Shown: positions 16,259 to 24,480 of the stretch, piece after piece
Numbering within the stretch: position 1 is the first letter of the stretch
How the letters are laid out: every line of letters begins with the position of its first letter
NCBI GenBank assembly: GCA_947500385.1
Contig: CANMSA010000020.1
Coordinates: forward strand, 18,868-82,867
Direction: 5' to 3'
Source: an uncultured Flavobacteriaceae bacterium
GTDB taxonomy: Bacteria; Bacteroidota; Bacteroidia; Flavobacteriales; Flavobacteriaceae
Length of the DNA: 64,000 nt
Translations under genes and position numbers: made by a program
The notes under the pieces: generated by a model
Databases searched by the model: none
The model's input: the letters and a program-made list of their open reading frames with translations, nothing else
Told to the model about the DNA's origin: nothing

Positions 16259-18418
16259 TTAGAGGTTGTCTAACTGATTGCTTTTCTTGTCTTGACTGAT
16301 GGTCCAAAAGAACCCTACGAACACGAAGGTATCGGCCGTGGGACGTATGGCACGCCTATCAAAAATACCGTCGGTATTTGGGGTGTCGGCATATTGGTAG
16401 CCGTTTACATTTCGAAAGCCGGGAGCATTGCTCACCGAAAAATAAAGGATTTTTTGTTGTGAAATCAGATAGGCCCAGTTGAGACTTAGGTTATTATACG
16501 CCCTTGTCTTTTCTGCCAAAAAAGCCGTTGTATTCGGATTGTCATATGGCCGGCCAGCAGCGAAGGTGTAGGATAGGCCTACCTGAGAACGCCAGTCGGT
16601 AATGAAATACTTGGTCACCAATGAGAAATTATGTTTGGGGGCAAAATTGGGCGTGGCCCTTTCCCGAAAATTTAGGTAGTCCCGCTCGGTATCCAAATAG
16701 GAATAGGAAATCCAGTAATCGAGGTTTTTTATGCTTTTATTATCTCTCCAGAAAAGATCGAGTCCGGTCGCATAGCCGTTCCCCAGGTTGGTAAATTCAG
16801 AGTCGAATTGTGCATTTTGAGTATTGAACTTTACCAGATTATCATAGTCTTTATAGTACGCTTCCGCCCGAAAGGTTTTCCCATCTCCCAAGAACTGATA
16901 GTTCAAAATATAATGCGAGGTTTTCTCGGTATCGAGGCTTTGGTCAAATCTGCTGAAGGTGGTCAGAGGGTTTTGGTAAAAATCACCATAAGCAAGCGAG
17001 AATTGCCCTTTTTCGCTGCTTTTATAGGCCAAGGATACCCGTGGAGCGATGGTAACGTTATCTAATAAGCTGGAGTATTCGGCCCTCGCCCCTACTTTCA
17101 TAGCGAACTGGTTGCTAAAAAATATATCGGCTTCCGTATAGGCAGCGCTTAGGTTATCAATTGCACCTGTTTCTGAAGTAAACCCATCGACCGTTTCCAA
17201 AGTATCTTCGTAATCCGTGATAAAGTGCTCTATCCCAAAATCAAGCTTAAAACGGTTGCTAAAGCTCTTTCCAATTTTTAATTTTAAATGCGAGGCCGTC
17301 TCTTGGGTCTCAATGGCATTGGTGTTTATGCCTATTTTGTTTTTATCCCAAGCGATACTGGCTCCTGTATTCAGTGTCCATTCATTTTCAAAAAAATGCT
17401 TGTACGATGAGTTTACATAGAGGTTGTTGTTCTTGAGGGCAAAATCGACAAACTCGTCAAAATTAATGTCCTCTTGGGCGATATCGAGGTTCGCATGGTT
17501 GAAACCCGTGTAAAACTTAAAGATGCCCTTTTCTTTTTTACTCCGAAAAACGGCTTCACCTGAAATAGATTCATAGGGTTTGTTCCAGCGTGCGCCTTGA
17601 TCGTTCGGAATCAATTCCTGATAGGGTGCCAGATTGATATAGGAGGTGTTGACACTCAACGACTCATCACCCCAAATTTCCGTATGCCCTACTCCCCCAC
17701 CAACGGACATGATCGAAATATCCGTTTTTTCCTGATCGGGAACATCGGTCGTGTTCAATAGCAATACACTAGAGAGTGCCTGCCCATATTCTGCCGAATA
17801 CCCGCCAGTACTAAAAGTGATGCCTTTAAAGAGGAACGGCGAAAAACGTCCCCTGGTAGGTATGTTGTTCGCGGTTGCATTAAAGGGTTGAAAAACCCGA
17901 AGTCCGTCTATAAAAACCTGTGTTTCGCCAGCGCCCCCTCCCCGAACGAATAAGCGCCCGTCTTCATTCACGGTGCTTGTTCCCGGCAAGGTTTGCAAAG
18001 CGGCCACAAAATCTCCCGCTGCACCTGCAGTGGTCACAATATCCAAAGGCTTTAGCACCGACACCTTGGAATTATCGCCAGCCTCAAAAGTACCGGCCGT
18101 CAAAGTGACCCCGGTAAGTTGGTTGATGGCCTCTAACAATTCTATTTTTAAATCTTTTAGGTACGACACATCGCCGGCCTGCATATAGGTCTCATAGGAA
18201 ATCATGGAAACGACCAGATTCTGGGTGCCGGTTTCGGTGGTTTCAAAAGTAAAGGTACCATCCTCACCGGTAGAAGCACCATCATAGGTACCTTCTAAAT
18301 AGACGTTTGCTCCTTGAATGGGATTGGAACCATCGGTAACCGTTCCGGAAACAATGGTTTGGGAAAAAAGACCAAAGGAAGAAAAAAGAGTGGTAAATAA
18401 TAAAAACTGTTTTAGCAT
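16259..18418 (-). CDS. TonB-dependent receptor with carboxypeptidase-regulatory-like N-terminus
   Basis: 719 residues from the ATG at 18418, where a clean signal peptide begins (MLKQFLLFTTLFSSFGLFSQ); the open frame extends 37 codons upstream without signal-peptide character. A CarboxypepD_reg-like domain spans about 21-105, the plug about 110-220 (RLFVRGGGAGETQVFIDG), then a long barrel ending near a short polar tail. It imports a substrate through the outer membrane using TonB energy. There is no SusD-like partner next to it, so a siderophore/cofactor-type or peptide ligand is as likely as a glycan. Divergent from the DUF2141 gene. Confidence 0.88.
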   Translation of the reverse strand: MLKQFLLFTTLFSSFGLFSQTIVSGTVTDGSNPIQGANVYLEGTYDGASTGEDGTFTFETTETGTQNLVVSMISYETYMQAGDVSYLKDLKIELLEAINQLTGVTLTAGTFEAGDNSKVSVLKPLDIVTTAGAAGDFVAALQTLPGTSTVNEDGRLFVRGGGAGETQVFIDGLRVFQPFNATANNIPTRGRFSPFLFKGITFSTGGYSAEYGQALSSVLLLNTTDVPDQEKTDISIMSVGGGVGHTEIWGDESLSVNTSYINLAPYQELIPNDQGARWNKPYESISGEAVFRSKKEKGIFKFYTGFNHANLDIAQEDINFDEFVDFALKNNNLYVNSSYKHFFENEWTLNTGASIAWDKNKIGINTNAIETQETASHLKLKIGKSFSNRFKLDFGIEHFITDYEDTLETVDGFTSETGAIDNLSAAYTEADIFFSNQFAMKVGARAEYSSLLDNVTIAPRVSLAYKSSEKGQFSLAYGDFYQNPLTTFSRFDQSLDTEKTSHYILNYQFLGDGKTFRAEAYYKDYDNLVKFNTQNAQFDSEFTNLGNGYATGLDLFWRDNKSIKNLDYWISYSYLDTERDYLNFRERATPNFAPKHNFSLVTKYFITDWRSQVGLSYTFAAGRPYDNPNTTAFLAEKTRAYNNLSLNWAYLISQQKILYFSVSNAPGFRNVNGYQYADTPNTDGIFDRRAIRPTADTFVFVGFFWTISQDKKSNQLDNL

Positions 18419-18649
18419 GACTGTTCGTTTAGTTTGATGGGGCAAATTTGGGAGGTATCGTCCTGTTTGCATAATCAAGCTTACCGAACCGTCGAATTTA
18501 CCGACTGAAATGCAACTAAAAAATAGCATTACAATTCAGGCATGAAAAAGTACAGTTCGGTCGATCCAATTTTAATTGTCGGTACTACCATCGCATCTTT
18601 GAGGCATCATTCACAACCGCTGATATAAACGCAGCATAAAACTTTACAA

Positions 18650-19069
18650 ATGAAAAAACTAGCATTTATTTTAGGATTAGCAGCAATGAGTTTCACCACT
18701 TTCACCAGCGCCCAAGAAGGCGTTACGGTAACCGTAGTAGTAGAAAATGTACTTTCTGATGGTGGTACCATTCTTGGAGGATTACATACCAATGAAACCT
18801 TTATGAAAGGAAGCGGTATCCTCAACGCTTCGGCCCCCGCCAAGGAGGGTGAAGTTCGTTTCACTTTTGAAAATGTACAACCGGGCACCTATGCCATAAT
18901 GGTTATGCACGACGCCAATGACAATATGCGAATGGATATGGAGGCCAACGGAATGCCCAAAGAGAGCTATGGAATGAGTGGAAATGAAATGGCCATGGGA
19001 CCACCAACCTTTGATGGCGCAAAATTCGAAATTGCGAACGAAGACAAGGAGTTCAGAATACGGTTCTAA
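18650..19069 (+). CDS. DUF2141 secreted protein
   Basis: 139 residues with signal peptide (about 1-22, ending TSAQE) and a DUF2141 domain: a beta-sandwich core with FTFENVQPGTYAIMVMHDANDNMRMD near 86-105 and the family's NGMPKE and YGMS motifs. Function of the family is unknown; it is very often found beside or divergent from TonB-dependent receptors in Bacteroidetes, as here. A terminator follows at 19122. A degenerate -7 box (CATCTTTG) lies about 50 bp upstream. Confidence 0.9.
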   Translation: MKKLAFILGLAAMSFTTFTSAQEGVTVTVVVENVLSDGGTILGGLHTNETFMKGSGILNASAPAKEGEVRFTFENVQPGTYAIMVMHDANDNMRMDMEANGMPKESYGMSGNEMAMGPPTFDGAKFEIANEDKEFRIRF

Positions 19070-19121
19070 TTTGAGGTCTTTAAAATAAGTTTGCCTCCTG
19101 AACTGGTTAAAAATAACAAAG

Positions 19122-19147
19122 CCTTCACATTCGTGAGGGTTTTTTTG
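19122..19147 (+). terminator. Terminator of the DUF2141 gene
   Basis: CCTTCAC and GTGAGGG form a 7-bp stem (one T-G pair) around a 4-nt loop, followed directly by seven T residues on the plus strand. Confidence 0.8.
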
Positions 19148-19282
19148 TTGGGTGAACCTATGATTGTCTTTAAAAAGGTTAGTATTTATTTTAAGGGTAC
19201 AAAGCCGTTCTTTTAAATTCTAAATTGAATTACCGCCTGTCATGTATCAGCATACCTGAAAAGTTCCAGTATTCATGAAATC

Positions 19283-19321
19283 AAAAAATGAAAGCTGCCC
19301 AAAATACTTCGGGCAGCTTTC
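19283..19321 (-). terminator. Terminator of the RiPP-like precursor gene
   Basis: GAAAGCTGCCC (19290-19300) pairs perfectly with GGGCAGCTTTC (19311-19321). On the minus strand the hairpin is followed by a T-run, so it serves the gene ending at 19411. Confidence 0.8.
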
Positions 19322-19410
19322 AATGCTCATAAAGGGTAGATTCCTTTTTAAATAAGATGTATGAATCAACTTCCTGATGTAAAAAAGGAATGACTCTCAA
19401 CCACGCTCAC

Positions 19411-19626
19411 TTATCTACAAACACATACAGATCTTCCTGCCAATGTAGGTGCGGGAACGGTCGTATTTCCGCAATACTGAGAGGTATCGTTGGTAGTTGC
19501 CGTTGGTCTTGCACAGTCCTCGTCCCATGTAAAATCATTCCCGGTACCTCCTACAATTGACTGTAAATTTAAACTTGAAATTGTCTTTTTATTCAAAGAC
19601 AAACCATTTAGATGCTTTTTTTTCAT
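19411..19626 (-). CDS. Double-glycine RiPP-like precursor peptide (class I lanthipeptide-type)
   Basis: 71 residues. The first 27 look like a Bacteroidetes RiPP leader: basic start, LNGLSLNKKTISSLN motif, then a GG cleavage site at residues 26-27. The remaining 44 residues form a core with four cysteines (38, 52, 68, 70, the last pair in VCVCR) and about a dozen Ser/Thr. This fits a class I lanthipeptide or related precursor from memory of the 'KKxLxxLSLxKKTIS' leader. No LanB/LanC, radical-SAM or peptidase-transporter gene is nearby, so modification enzymes would have to be elsewhere. It has its own terminator and lies just downstream of the histidine kinase gene. Confidence 0.7.
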   Translation of the reverse strand: MKKKHLNGLSLNKKTISSLNLQSIVGGTGNDFTWDEDCARPTATTNDTSQYCGNTTVPAPTLAGRSVCVCR

Positions 19627-19759
19627 ACTTCATCATTTTTTAAAGGTGAATAATCCCTTTAAATTAATGTAAACTCATATGGCACATAAGAGATTATGTA
19701 CGAAGCGCATCATTCAATGTATTAAGTTGTGAAATGAGCATTCAAACCGGGTTTAGCTT

Positions 19760-21667
19760 CTAATACGTATAACAAGGAATTGAAAAAACTACGCGCGTTC
19801 CCCTTAATTTTGAGTCAATTTCTTTCAGGTTTATCAAGTTGATAAGTCGGTTGCCCTTCTTATGGTAAAGGGCCAATCGTTCTTGCACGATTTTGAGGGA
19901 TAACGATTGGTGATCTCCATTGAAACTGTTCCTATTTGTTTTGAAGCCAACCCCATTATCAGAAATGACACACTCCAAAACACCCGTATTCCCTTTTTTG
20001 ATCGCTACTTTGATAGTTCCGCGTTCTTTGGCGTTTCTGATACCATGAATTACCGCATTTTCCAAAAACGGTTGAATGAGCATTGGTGGAATGTTCACAT
20101 ACTCCTTTTCTAAATCAGGATCCAACGATATCTCGTAATCAAATTTCTCCGAAAAGTCAGATTGTAGTTGCAGATAACTGTTCAACGCTTCGATTTCACT
20201 GTCCAGGGTAACAAAGTCTTCCCTAGAGTTCTCAAGGGTTAATCGAAGTAATTTTGCCAATTTTATGATATATGCCTTTGCTTTTTCCGCTTTGCCATCT
20301 ACCAACATAGATGCGGTGGTCAGCGCGTTAAATAGAAAATGTGGGTTCATTTGTGATCTTAGAAGGCGCTGTTCCAATGATACGAGTTTGAACTTTTCTT
20401 TTAGTCTGCTCTGTTTGTAAACCAACAATCCAATTCCTAACAATAATAAACCCGCAGCTATTGCACTATAGCTGATAAAACGTTGTTGCTTTAAGATGGT
20501 CGCGGCTGTTTCCGCTTCTCTTTTTAAACTGCTGATTTCCTCTTCCTTCTTTTTGGTGTCAAAGGCCAGTTCCAATTTTTCTAATTGTTGGGACAATTGT
20601 ATTTGGTGAAAGTCTTCCTCGAAGGCCATTTTCTCTTTCAATACGCTGCTAGCACTTTTAAAGTCCTTCTTTTTTTCATATCCCAATACCAGATTGTCAT
20701 AGGCCGTTCTTAAAATATCCCTGTCGTTTCTGTCCTGTATGTTGTTTCGCAGGCTATCAATTACATAATTCAAATTTTTAACGGCCTTTGAAACTCGGTT
20801 TTCAAAAATATCCACGTAGCTATCATTTGTTATCTGATACAAATCGGTATTATCGGGCGTCGAATTTTTATCGATTATGAAATCTTCAAAAGCTACTTTT
20901 GATTGCCTATAGTAGTATAGTGTAGAATCCTGATTTTTGCCCCTGAAGTGATCTGCAAGATTTCCGTAGATATAGGGTAGGTTATTTTTGTATTCCGTAT
21001 TAAGGCTTCTTTTCAGTGCCTTCTTTAAATAGAAGGTTGCTGAATCCGGTTCGTTGAGATACCCCTCTAGATACAAAACCCCAACCTTCGTGAGGTTCGT
21101 GATCTCAGCTTGTGGTGATTTTATGAATAAGCTATCGCCAAGATTTCTTTTTAAGTATAACAAGGCCTGTTCATTATTGCCCAGGGAAAGTTTGTTGTTT
21201 GCAATGGTATTGGTAATGTATGATTTGAGCCGAACCGGATAATTTTCGGCTATTTTCAGTGCACTCAGCATGTTTTTGGTAGATTCTTCGAAGCGCTCTT
21301 CTAGCCGCGCAATATAGCCAAGCGCGTAATACGCTTGCACGAGGCTTTTTTCTTCATTTGGATGTTGAGTCTTGAGATTCTGAAACACATCTATCGCCTT
21401 ATTTGCATATAACTTTGCTGAATCATGTTCTTTTATTACTGCCTTTCGATAACCCAAATAGGCATAATATTTTACCCAGCCCAATAGCTGATCGTCTGAT
21501 TTCAGTATTTGCTTAAACTTTTCAAGATTTTCCTCATTTAAAGGCTTGATAGCAAATGAATCTGCCTCTTGTTGTGTATATTTAATTTCTTGGCTGCAAA
21601 CGCAAAACGGAATACAGCATAAAAGAAAGCGGATAACGATGTTCGTTGCTAATTTTAAATGTATCAT
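19760..21667 (-). CDS. TPR sensor histidine kinase of the LytS/His_kinase family
   Basis: 635 residues from the ATG at 21667; a further upstream ATG would overlap the divergent regulator gene. Order: N-terminal signal/hydrophobic segment (about 1-25), TPR-like helical repeats with a periplasmic location, a coiled coil before one membrane helix (YSAIAAGLLLLGIGLLVYK at about 415-435), then the PF06580 kinase domain with LRSQMNPHFLFNALTT (His phosphorylation site) and an HATPase ATP-binding region (PPMLIQPFLENAVIHG). It senses an unknown signal and presumably phosphorylates the LytTR regulator encoded divergently 25 bp away. Confidence 0.88.
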   Translation of the reverse strand: MIHLKLATNIVIRFLLCCIPFCVCSQEIKYTQQEADSFAIKPLNEENLEKFKQILKSDDQLLGWVKYYAYLGYRKAVIKEHDSAKLYANKAIDVFQNLKTQHPNEEKSLVQAYYALGYIARLEERFEESTKNMLSALKIAENYPVRLKSYITNTIANNKLSLGNNEQALLYLKRNLGDSLFIKSPQAEITNLTKVGVLYLEGYLNEPDSATFYLKKALKRSLNTEYKNNLPYIYGNLADHFRGKNQDSTLYYYRQSKVAFEDFIIDKNSTPDNTDLYQITNDSYVDIFENRVSKAVKNLNYVIDSLRNNIQDRNDRDILRTAYDNLVLGYEKKKDFKSASSVLKEKMAFEEDFHQIQLSQQLEKLELAFDTKKKEEEISSLKREAETAATILKQQRFISYSAIAAGLLLLGIGLLVYKQSRLKEKFKLVSLEQRLLRSQMNPHFLFNALTTASMLVDGKAEKAKAYIIKLAKLLRLTLENSREDFVTLDSEIEALNSYLQLQSDFSEKFDYEISLDPDLEKEYVNIPPMLIQPFLENAVIHGIRNAKERGTIKVAIKKGNTGVLECVISDNGVGFKTNRNSFNGDHQSLSLKIVQERLALYHKKGNRLINLINLKEIDSKLRGTRVVFSIPCYTY

Positions 21668-21692
21668 ACATATCAAAGCTAGAGAAAAATAA

Positions 21693-22442
21693 ATGAGGCA
21701 AAAAACCAAAGCACTTATAATCGAAGATGACAAAGTAGCTTCAGATTACCTGGAAAACTTACTACGCGCTAAAGTTCCCCATGTAGAAGTGATGGGTACT
21801 TGCGAAACCGTGCCAGAATCGATTGATGCGATTTTGAAATACCAACCCGATTTGGTTTTAATGGACATCGTCTTGAAAGATGGCCAGGCATTTGATGTTT
21901 TGGATACGATAGATACCAGTCTTTTCGAAATAATCTTTATCACGGCGCATGGGCATTTTATGAAAACTGCCTTTGATTATTTTGCATTTACCTATTTGAC
22001 CAAGCCTTACGAAGATGATGACGTACTGCGCGCAATTAGTCAATTTAGACTTAAAAAGCAACGTCAGTTTGACCATAATCGGCTCGAAATTCTCAAAGAC
22101 TTTATACAAACGAAAGGCACTAAATTTTTAATACATGCGGGTATAGAACAGATCGCCGTAGACTTGAAAGAAATTATTCACTGTAAGTCTGAAGGTAATT
22201 ACACCCAATTTTTCCTGTATTCAGGCAAAACCATACTCGCCTCAAACCCGCTGAAATATTACGAAAACATATTGTCGTTTAAAGGTTTTTATAGACTCAA
22301 TAGATTTTCCTTGGTCAATGTAGAACACGTAAAATCGATATACAAAAAAGAGGCGGTTATTCTCAGCGATGATACACGTATCGGTCTCACGGCAAGAAAT
22401 AAAGAAAAACTATCCCAGCTGGTAAATAGGCTCAACTCCTAG
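21693..22442 (+). CDS. LytTR-family response regulator
   Basis: 249 residues: receiver domain at 1-120 with phospho-acceptor Asp in DLVLMDIVLKDG (about D54) and the conserved K in LTKPYED, then a LytTR DNA-binding domain at about 145-245 (IHCKSEGNYTQFFL ... FYRLNRFSLVN). It regulates transcription through LytTR direct repeats. Divergent partner of the TPR histidine kinase, with 25 bp between start codons. No terminator is evident in the 253 bp downstream. Confidence 0.9.
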   Translation: MRQKTKALIIEDDKVASDYLENLLRAKVPHVEVMGTCETVPESIDAILKYQPDLVLMDIVLKDGQAFDVLDTIDTSLFEIIFITAHGHFMKTAFDYFAFTYLTKPYEDDDVLRAISQFRLKKQRQFDHNRLEILKDFIQTKGTKFLIHAGIEQIAVDLKEIIHCKSEGNYTQFFLYSGKTILASNPLKYYENILSFKGFYRLNRFSLVNVEHVKSIYKKEAVILSDDTRIGLTARNKEKLSQLVNRLNS

Positions 22443-22639
22443 AGAGGGGACCTTTTTATTCGTGGTCCATTCCCTAGCAGTGATGTTTGGATACCCACAA
22501 TGCAAGTCCTGTATTGTTTACAAAAACGAAACGGCTCTTTTAGAAACCAGTTCTCACTATATCTTCTTTTGGTTTTAATCCGTACCGCTAGGCCGATACA
22601 ATGCTCCCAAAACCATCAGTTTATAGAATATATAATCGA

Positions 22640-22666
22640 AAAACCATAAGTTTTATTGATGGTTTT
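22640..22666 (+). promoter_or_regulatory. LysR-type T-N11-A inverted repeat upstream of oxyR
   Basis: AAAACCAT-N11-ATGGTTTT: 8-bp perfect arms, centred on the T-N11-A pattern of LysR-family sites and ending just 2 bp before the -7 box. It is a likely autoregulatory site for the OxyR encoded directly downstream. Confidence 0.55.
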
Positions 22667-22668
22667 AG

Positions 22669-22676
22669 TAATTTTG
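22669..22676 (+). promoter_or_regulatory. Candidate -7 box of the oxyR promoter
   Basis: TAATTTTG matches TAnnTTTG; transcription would start near 22683, about 13 bp before the ATG at 22696. Confidence 0.5.
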
Positions 22677-22695
22677 TTTTTTGTAATAAGAAGAC

Positions 22696-23634
22696 ATGAC
22701 AATTACCCAATTACAATATGTACTGGCCGTCGCAGAATACAAAAATTTCACCTTGGCGGCTCAAAAGAGCTTTGTTACACAGCCTACTCTAAGTATGCAA
22801 GTACAAAAGTTGGAAGATGAACTAAATGTCCTGATTTTTGACCGTAGCAAAAAACCCATAGGGATTACCGAAGTAGGGAAAAAAATCATTGCACAGGCAA
22901 AAAACATTGTCAACGAAGCGGGTCGGATCAAGGATATAGTAGACCAGGAAAAGGGTTTCATTGGGGGGGATTTTACCTTGGGAATTATCCCGACGGTGAT
23001 GCCGACGCTGCTTCCAATGTTTTTAAAGACTTTTATTAACAAATACCCTAAGGTAAACCTCATCATCAAGGAACAAGGTACTGAAAGTATGATCCGGAAT
23101 ATTCATGACGGCCATTTGGATGCAGCGATTGCGGCGACCCCTTTGGAAATAGAGTATATTAAGGAACGGCCCTTGTATTACGAACCGTTTGTTGGATATG
23201 TACCCAAGAGCCACCGTTTGGGCAATATCGATAAGTTAAATCCTGCCGATCTAGAAATCAATGACGTATTGTTATTACAAGATGGGCATTGCTTTCGGGA
23301 TGGGGTCATTAATCTTTGTAAGGCGCCCAAAAACTTTCATGAAGATCATTTTCAATTGCAGAGCGGTAGCTTTGAAACCATGGTGAATTTGGCCAATGAG
23401 GGCTTGGGTATGACCCTGCTCCCTTTTTTAAATACCCTGGAACTTGATATCGAAAAAAGAAAGAATCTGAAACACTTCAATGAACCTAGCCCAGCTAGGG
23501 AAGTTAGTTTGATCTATCATAAAAACGAACTGAAGATACAGATTATCGAAGCGCTCAAAGATGTAATATCCTCGGTGGTGCGAGGTGCCATCGCCTTTCA
23601 AGATGTAAAAATTATTAGCCCTTTGAGCAAATAG
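22696..23634 (+). CDS. oxyR: Hydrogen-peroxide-sensing LysR regulator OxyR
   Basis: 312 residues. The LysR winged-helix domain covers about 1-60 (TQLQYVLAVAEYKNFTLAAQ), with a substrate-binding-type domain after 90. Cysteines fall at C199 and C208 in DGHCFRDGVINLC, matching the E. coli redox pair in both sequence and number, so peroxide sensing by disulfide formation is likely. It normally induces catalase and peroxidases; none is in this window. Its stop codon is one base from the convergent lipoprotein stop. Confidence 0.9.
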   Translation: MTITQLQYVLAVAEYKNFTLAAQKSFVTQPTLSMQVQKLEDELNVLIFDRSKKPIGITEVGKKIIAQAKNIVNEAGRIKDIVDQEKGFIGGDFTLGIIPTVMPTLLPMFLKTFINKYPKVNLIIKEQGTESMIRNIHDGHLDAAIAATPLEIEYIKERPLYYEPFVGYVPKSHRLGNIDKLNPADLEINDVLLLQDGHCFRDGVINLCKAPKNFHEDHFQLQSGSFETMVNLANEGLGMTLLPFLNTLELDIEKRKNLKHFNEPSPAREVSLIYHKNELKIQIIEALKDVISSVVRGAIAFQDVKIISPLSK

Positions 23635-23635
23635 C

Positions 23636-24052
23636 CTATTCGGCCTTTCTTTTATACTTTAAACGACACTCTTCGGTACATCCTACATAATCAAGAATTA
23701 ACTCGGCGTTTGATAGCGTCATGCGATAAGTAGCTTTTTTTACCTCCTCAACTTCTGAAGAATAGGTGAGCAGAAGTTCATCATCTTTAACCCGATAGGT
23801 ACCTTGGTGATCAAGCCTCTTGTCCCCGTTGTTTGTATACGTATAGTTACCATCCAATTCAAACTGATAGGTATTTGTGTCTTCCGCAGCCGTCCACTCC
23901 ACAGGGCTTCCCGGGCTGATTTTCGTTTCTGACAATTCCCAACTGCCTACGATTTTAGTCGAACTTAAGGGGGTTTGTTGGGTTGCTTTGTTCGTTCCTT
24001 CACTATTGCATGATATACAAACGAGGACCAACGCAAGAAAGAGGTATTTCAT
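23636..24052 (-). CDS. Lipocalin-like lipoprotein
   Basis: 138 residues with a lipoprotein signal (LVLVCISC, lipid Cys at about 15). A lipocalin-like/Lipocalin_4-type fold follows: KIVGSWELSETKI near 34, then YQFELDGNYTYTNNG and a closing LTYSS...YRMTLS strand run. Two further cysteines (YVGCTEECR) could form a disulfide. Function unknown; such proteins are common in Bacteroidetes. Convergent with oxyR with no room for a terminator. Confidence 0.7.
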   Translation of the reverse strand: MKYLFLALVLVCISCNSEGTNKATQQTPLSSTKIVGSWELSETKISPGSPVEWTAAEDTNTYQFELDGNYTYTNNGDKRLDHQGTYRVKDDELLLTYSSEVEEVKKATYRMTLSNAELILDYVGCTEECRLKYKRKAE

Positions 24053-24131
24053 CTTTGGGGTATGTGTATGCTAATTTAAAAGGACCGAGCCTAACAAAAA
24101 CGTTAGGAGGTACCAATGTGATATCTGTTAC

Positions 24132-24166
24132 AAAAAAAAGCCCTTGACGTTTGGGTCAAGGGCTTT
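24132..24166 (-). terminator. Terminator of the small gene 24170-24367
   Basis: AAAGCCCTTGAC pairs with GTCAAGGGCTTT around a 6-nt loop; on the minus strand a run of T follows, 3 bp after the upstream gene's stop. Confidence 0.85.
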
Positions 24167-24169
24167 CGA

Positions 24170-24367
24170 TTATGCTTTCAAGTAAAGTAAACTTTCTTGT
24201 AATTCCGGTTTATCGGTTAGAAATTGCTTCAACCATTGTTTTAGCTCTTCCACTTCTTCAGGCAGCAATATAGAAATTGCTTTTTTCACTTCTTTACAAA
24301 ATAATCTTGTATCGAAACTAACTTTTTGTAACACGGTTTTCGTGTACTCCAGCATAGCTTTAGCCAT
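24170..24367 (-). CDS. Small conserved helical protein
   Basis: 65 residues, soluble, almost entirely helical (PEEVEELKQWLKQFLTDKPE). No signal peptide. I do not recognise a named family, though short proteins of this look recur in Flavobacteria. The strong dedicated terminator and good coding composition support a real gene. Function unknown. Confidence 0.65.
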   Translation of the reverse strand: MAKAMLEYTKTVLQKVSFDTRLFCKEVKKAISILLPEEVEELKQWLKQFLTDKPELQESLLYLKA

Positions 24368-24480
24368 ATATCAATATTGTTTAATTAGGTTGTCTACCCA
24401 AGTTAACTAAAAAATGCCGCTTTTATTGTGGCCGCCTAGTTAAAAAATGTCTAATTTCGTGTTAAACAGCCTATATATCG

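Larger units (their letters stand above)
19070..19410. other. Intergenic stretch with two back-to-back terminators
   Basis: The 340 bp between the convergent DUF2141 and RiPP-like genes hold no coding sequence that I can support. They hold one terminator for each gene (listed separately) and about 140 bp of featureless AT-rich DNA. Confidence 0.6.
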
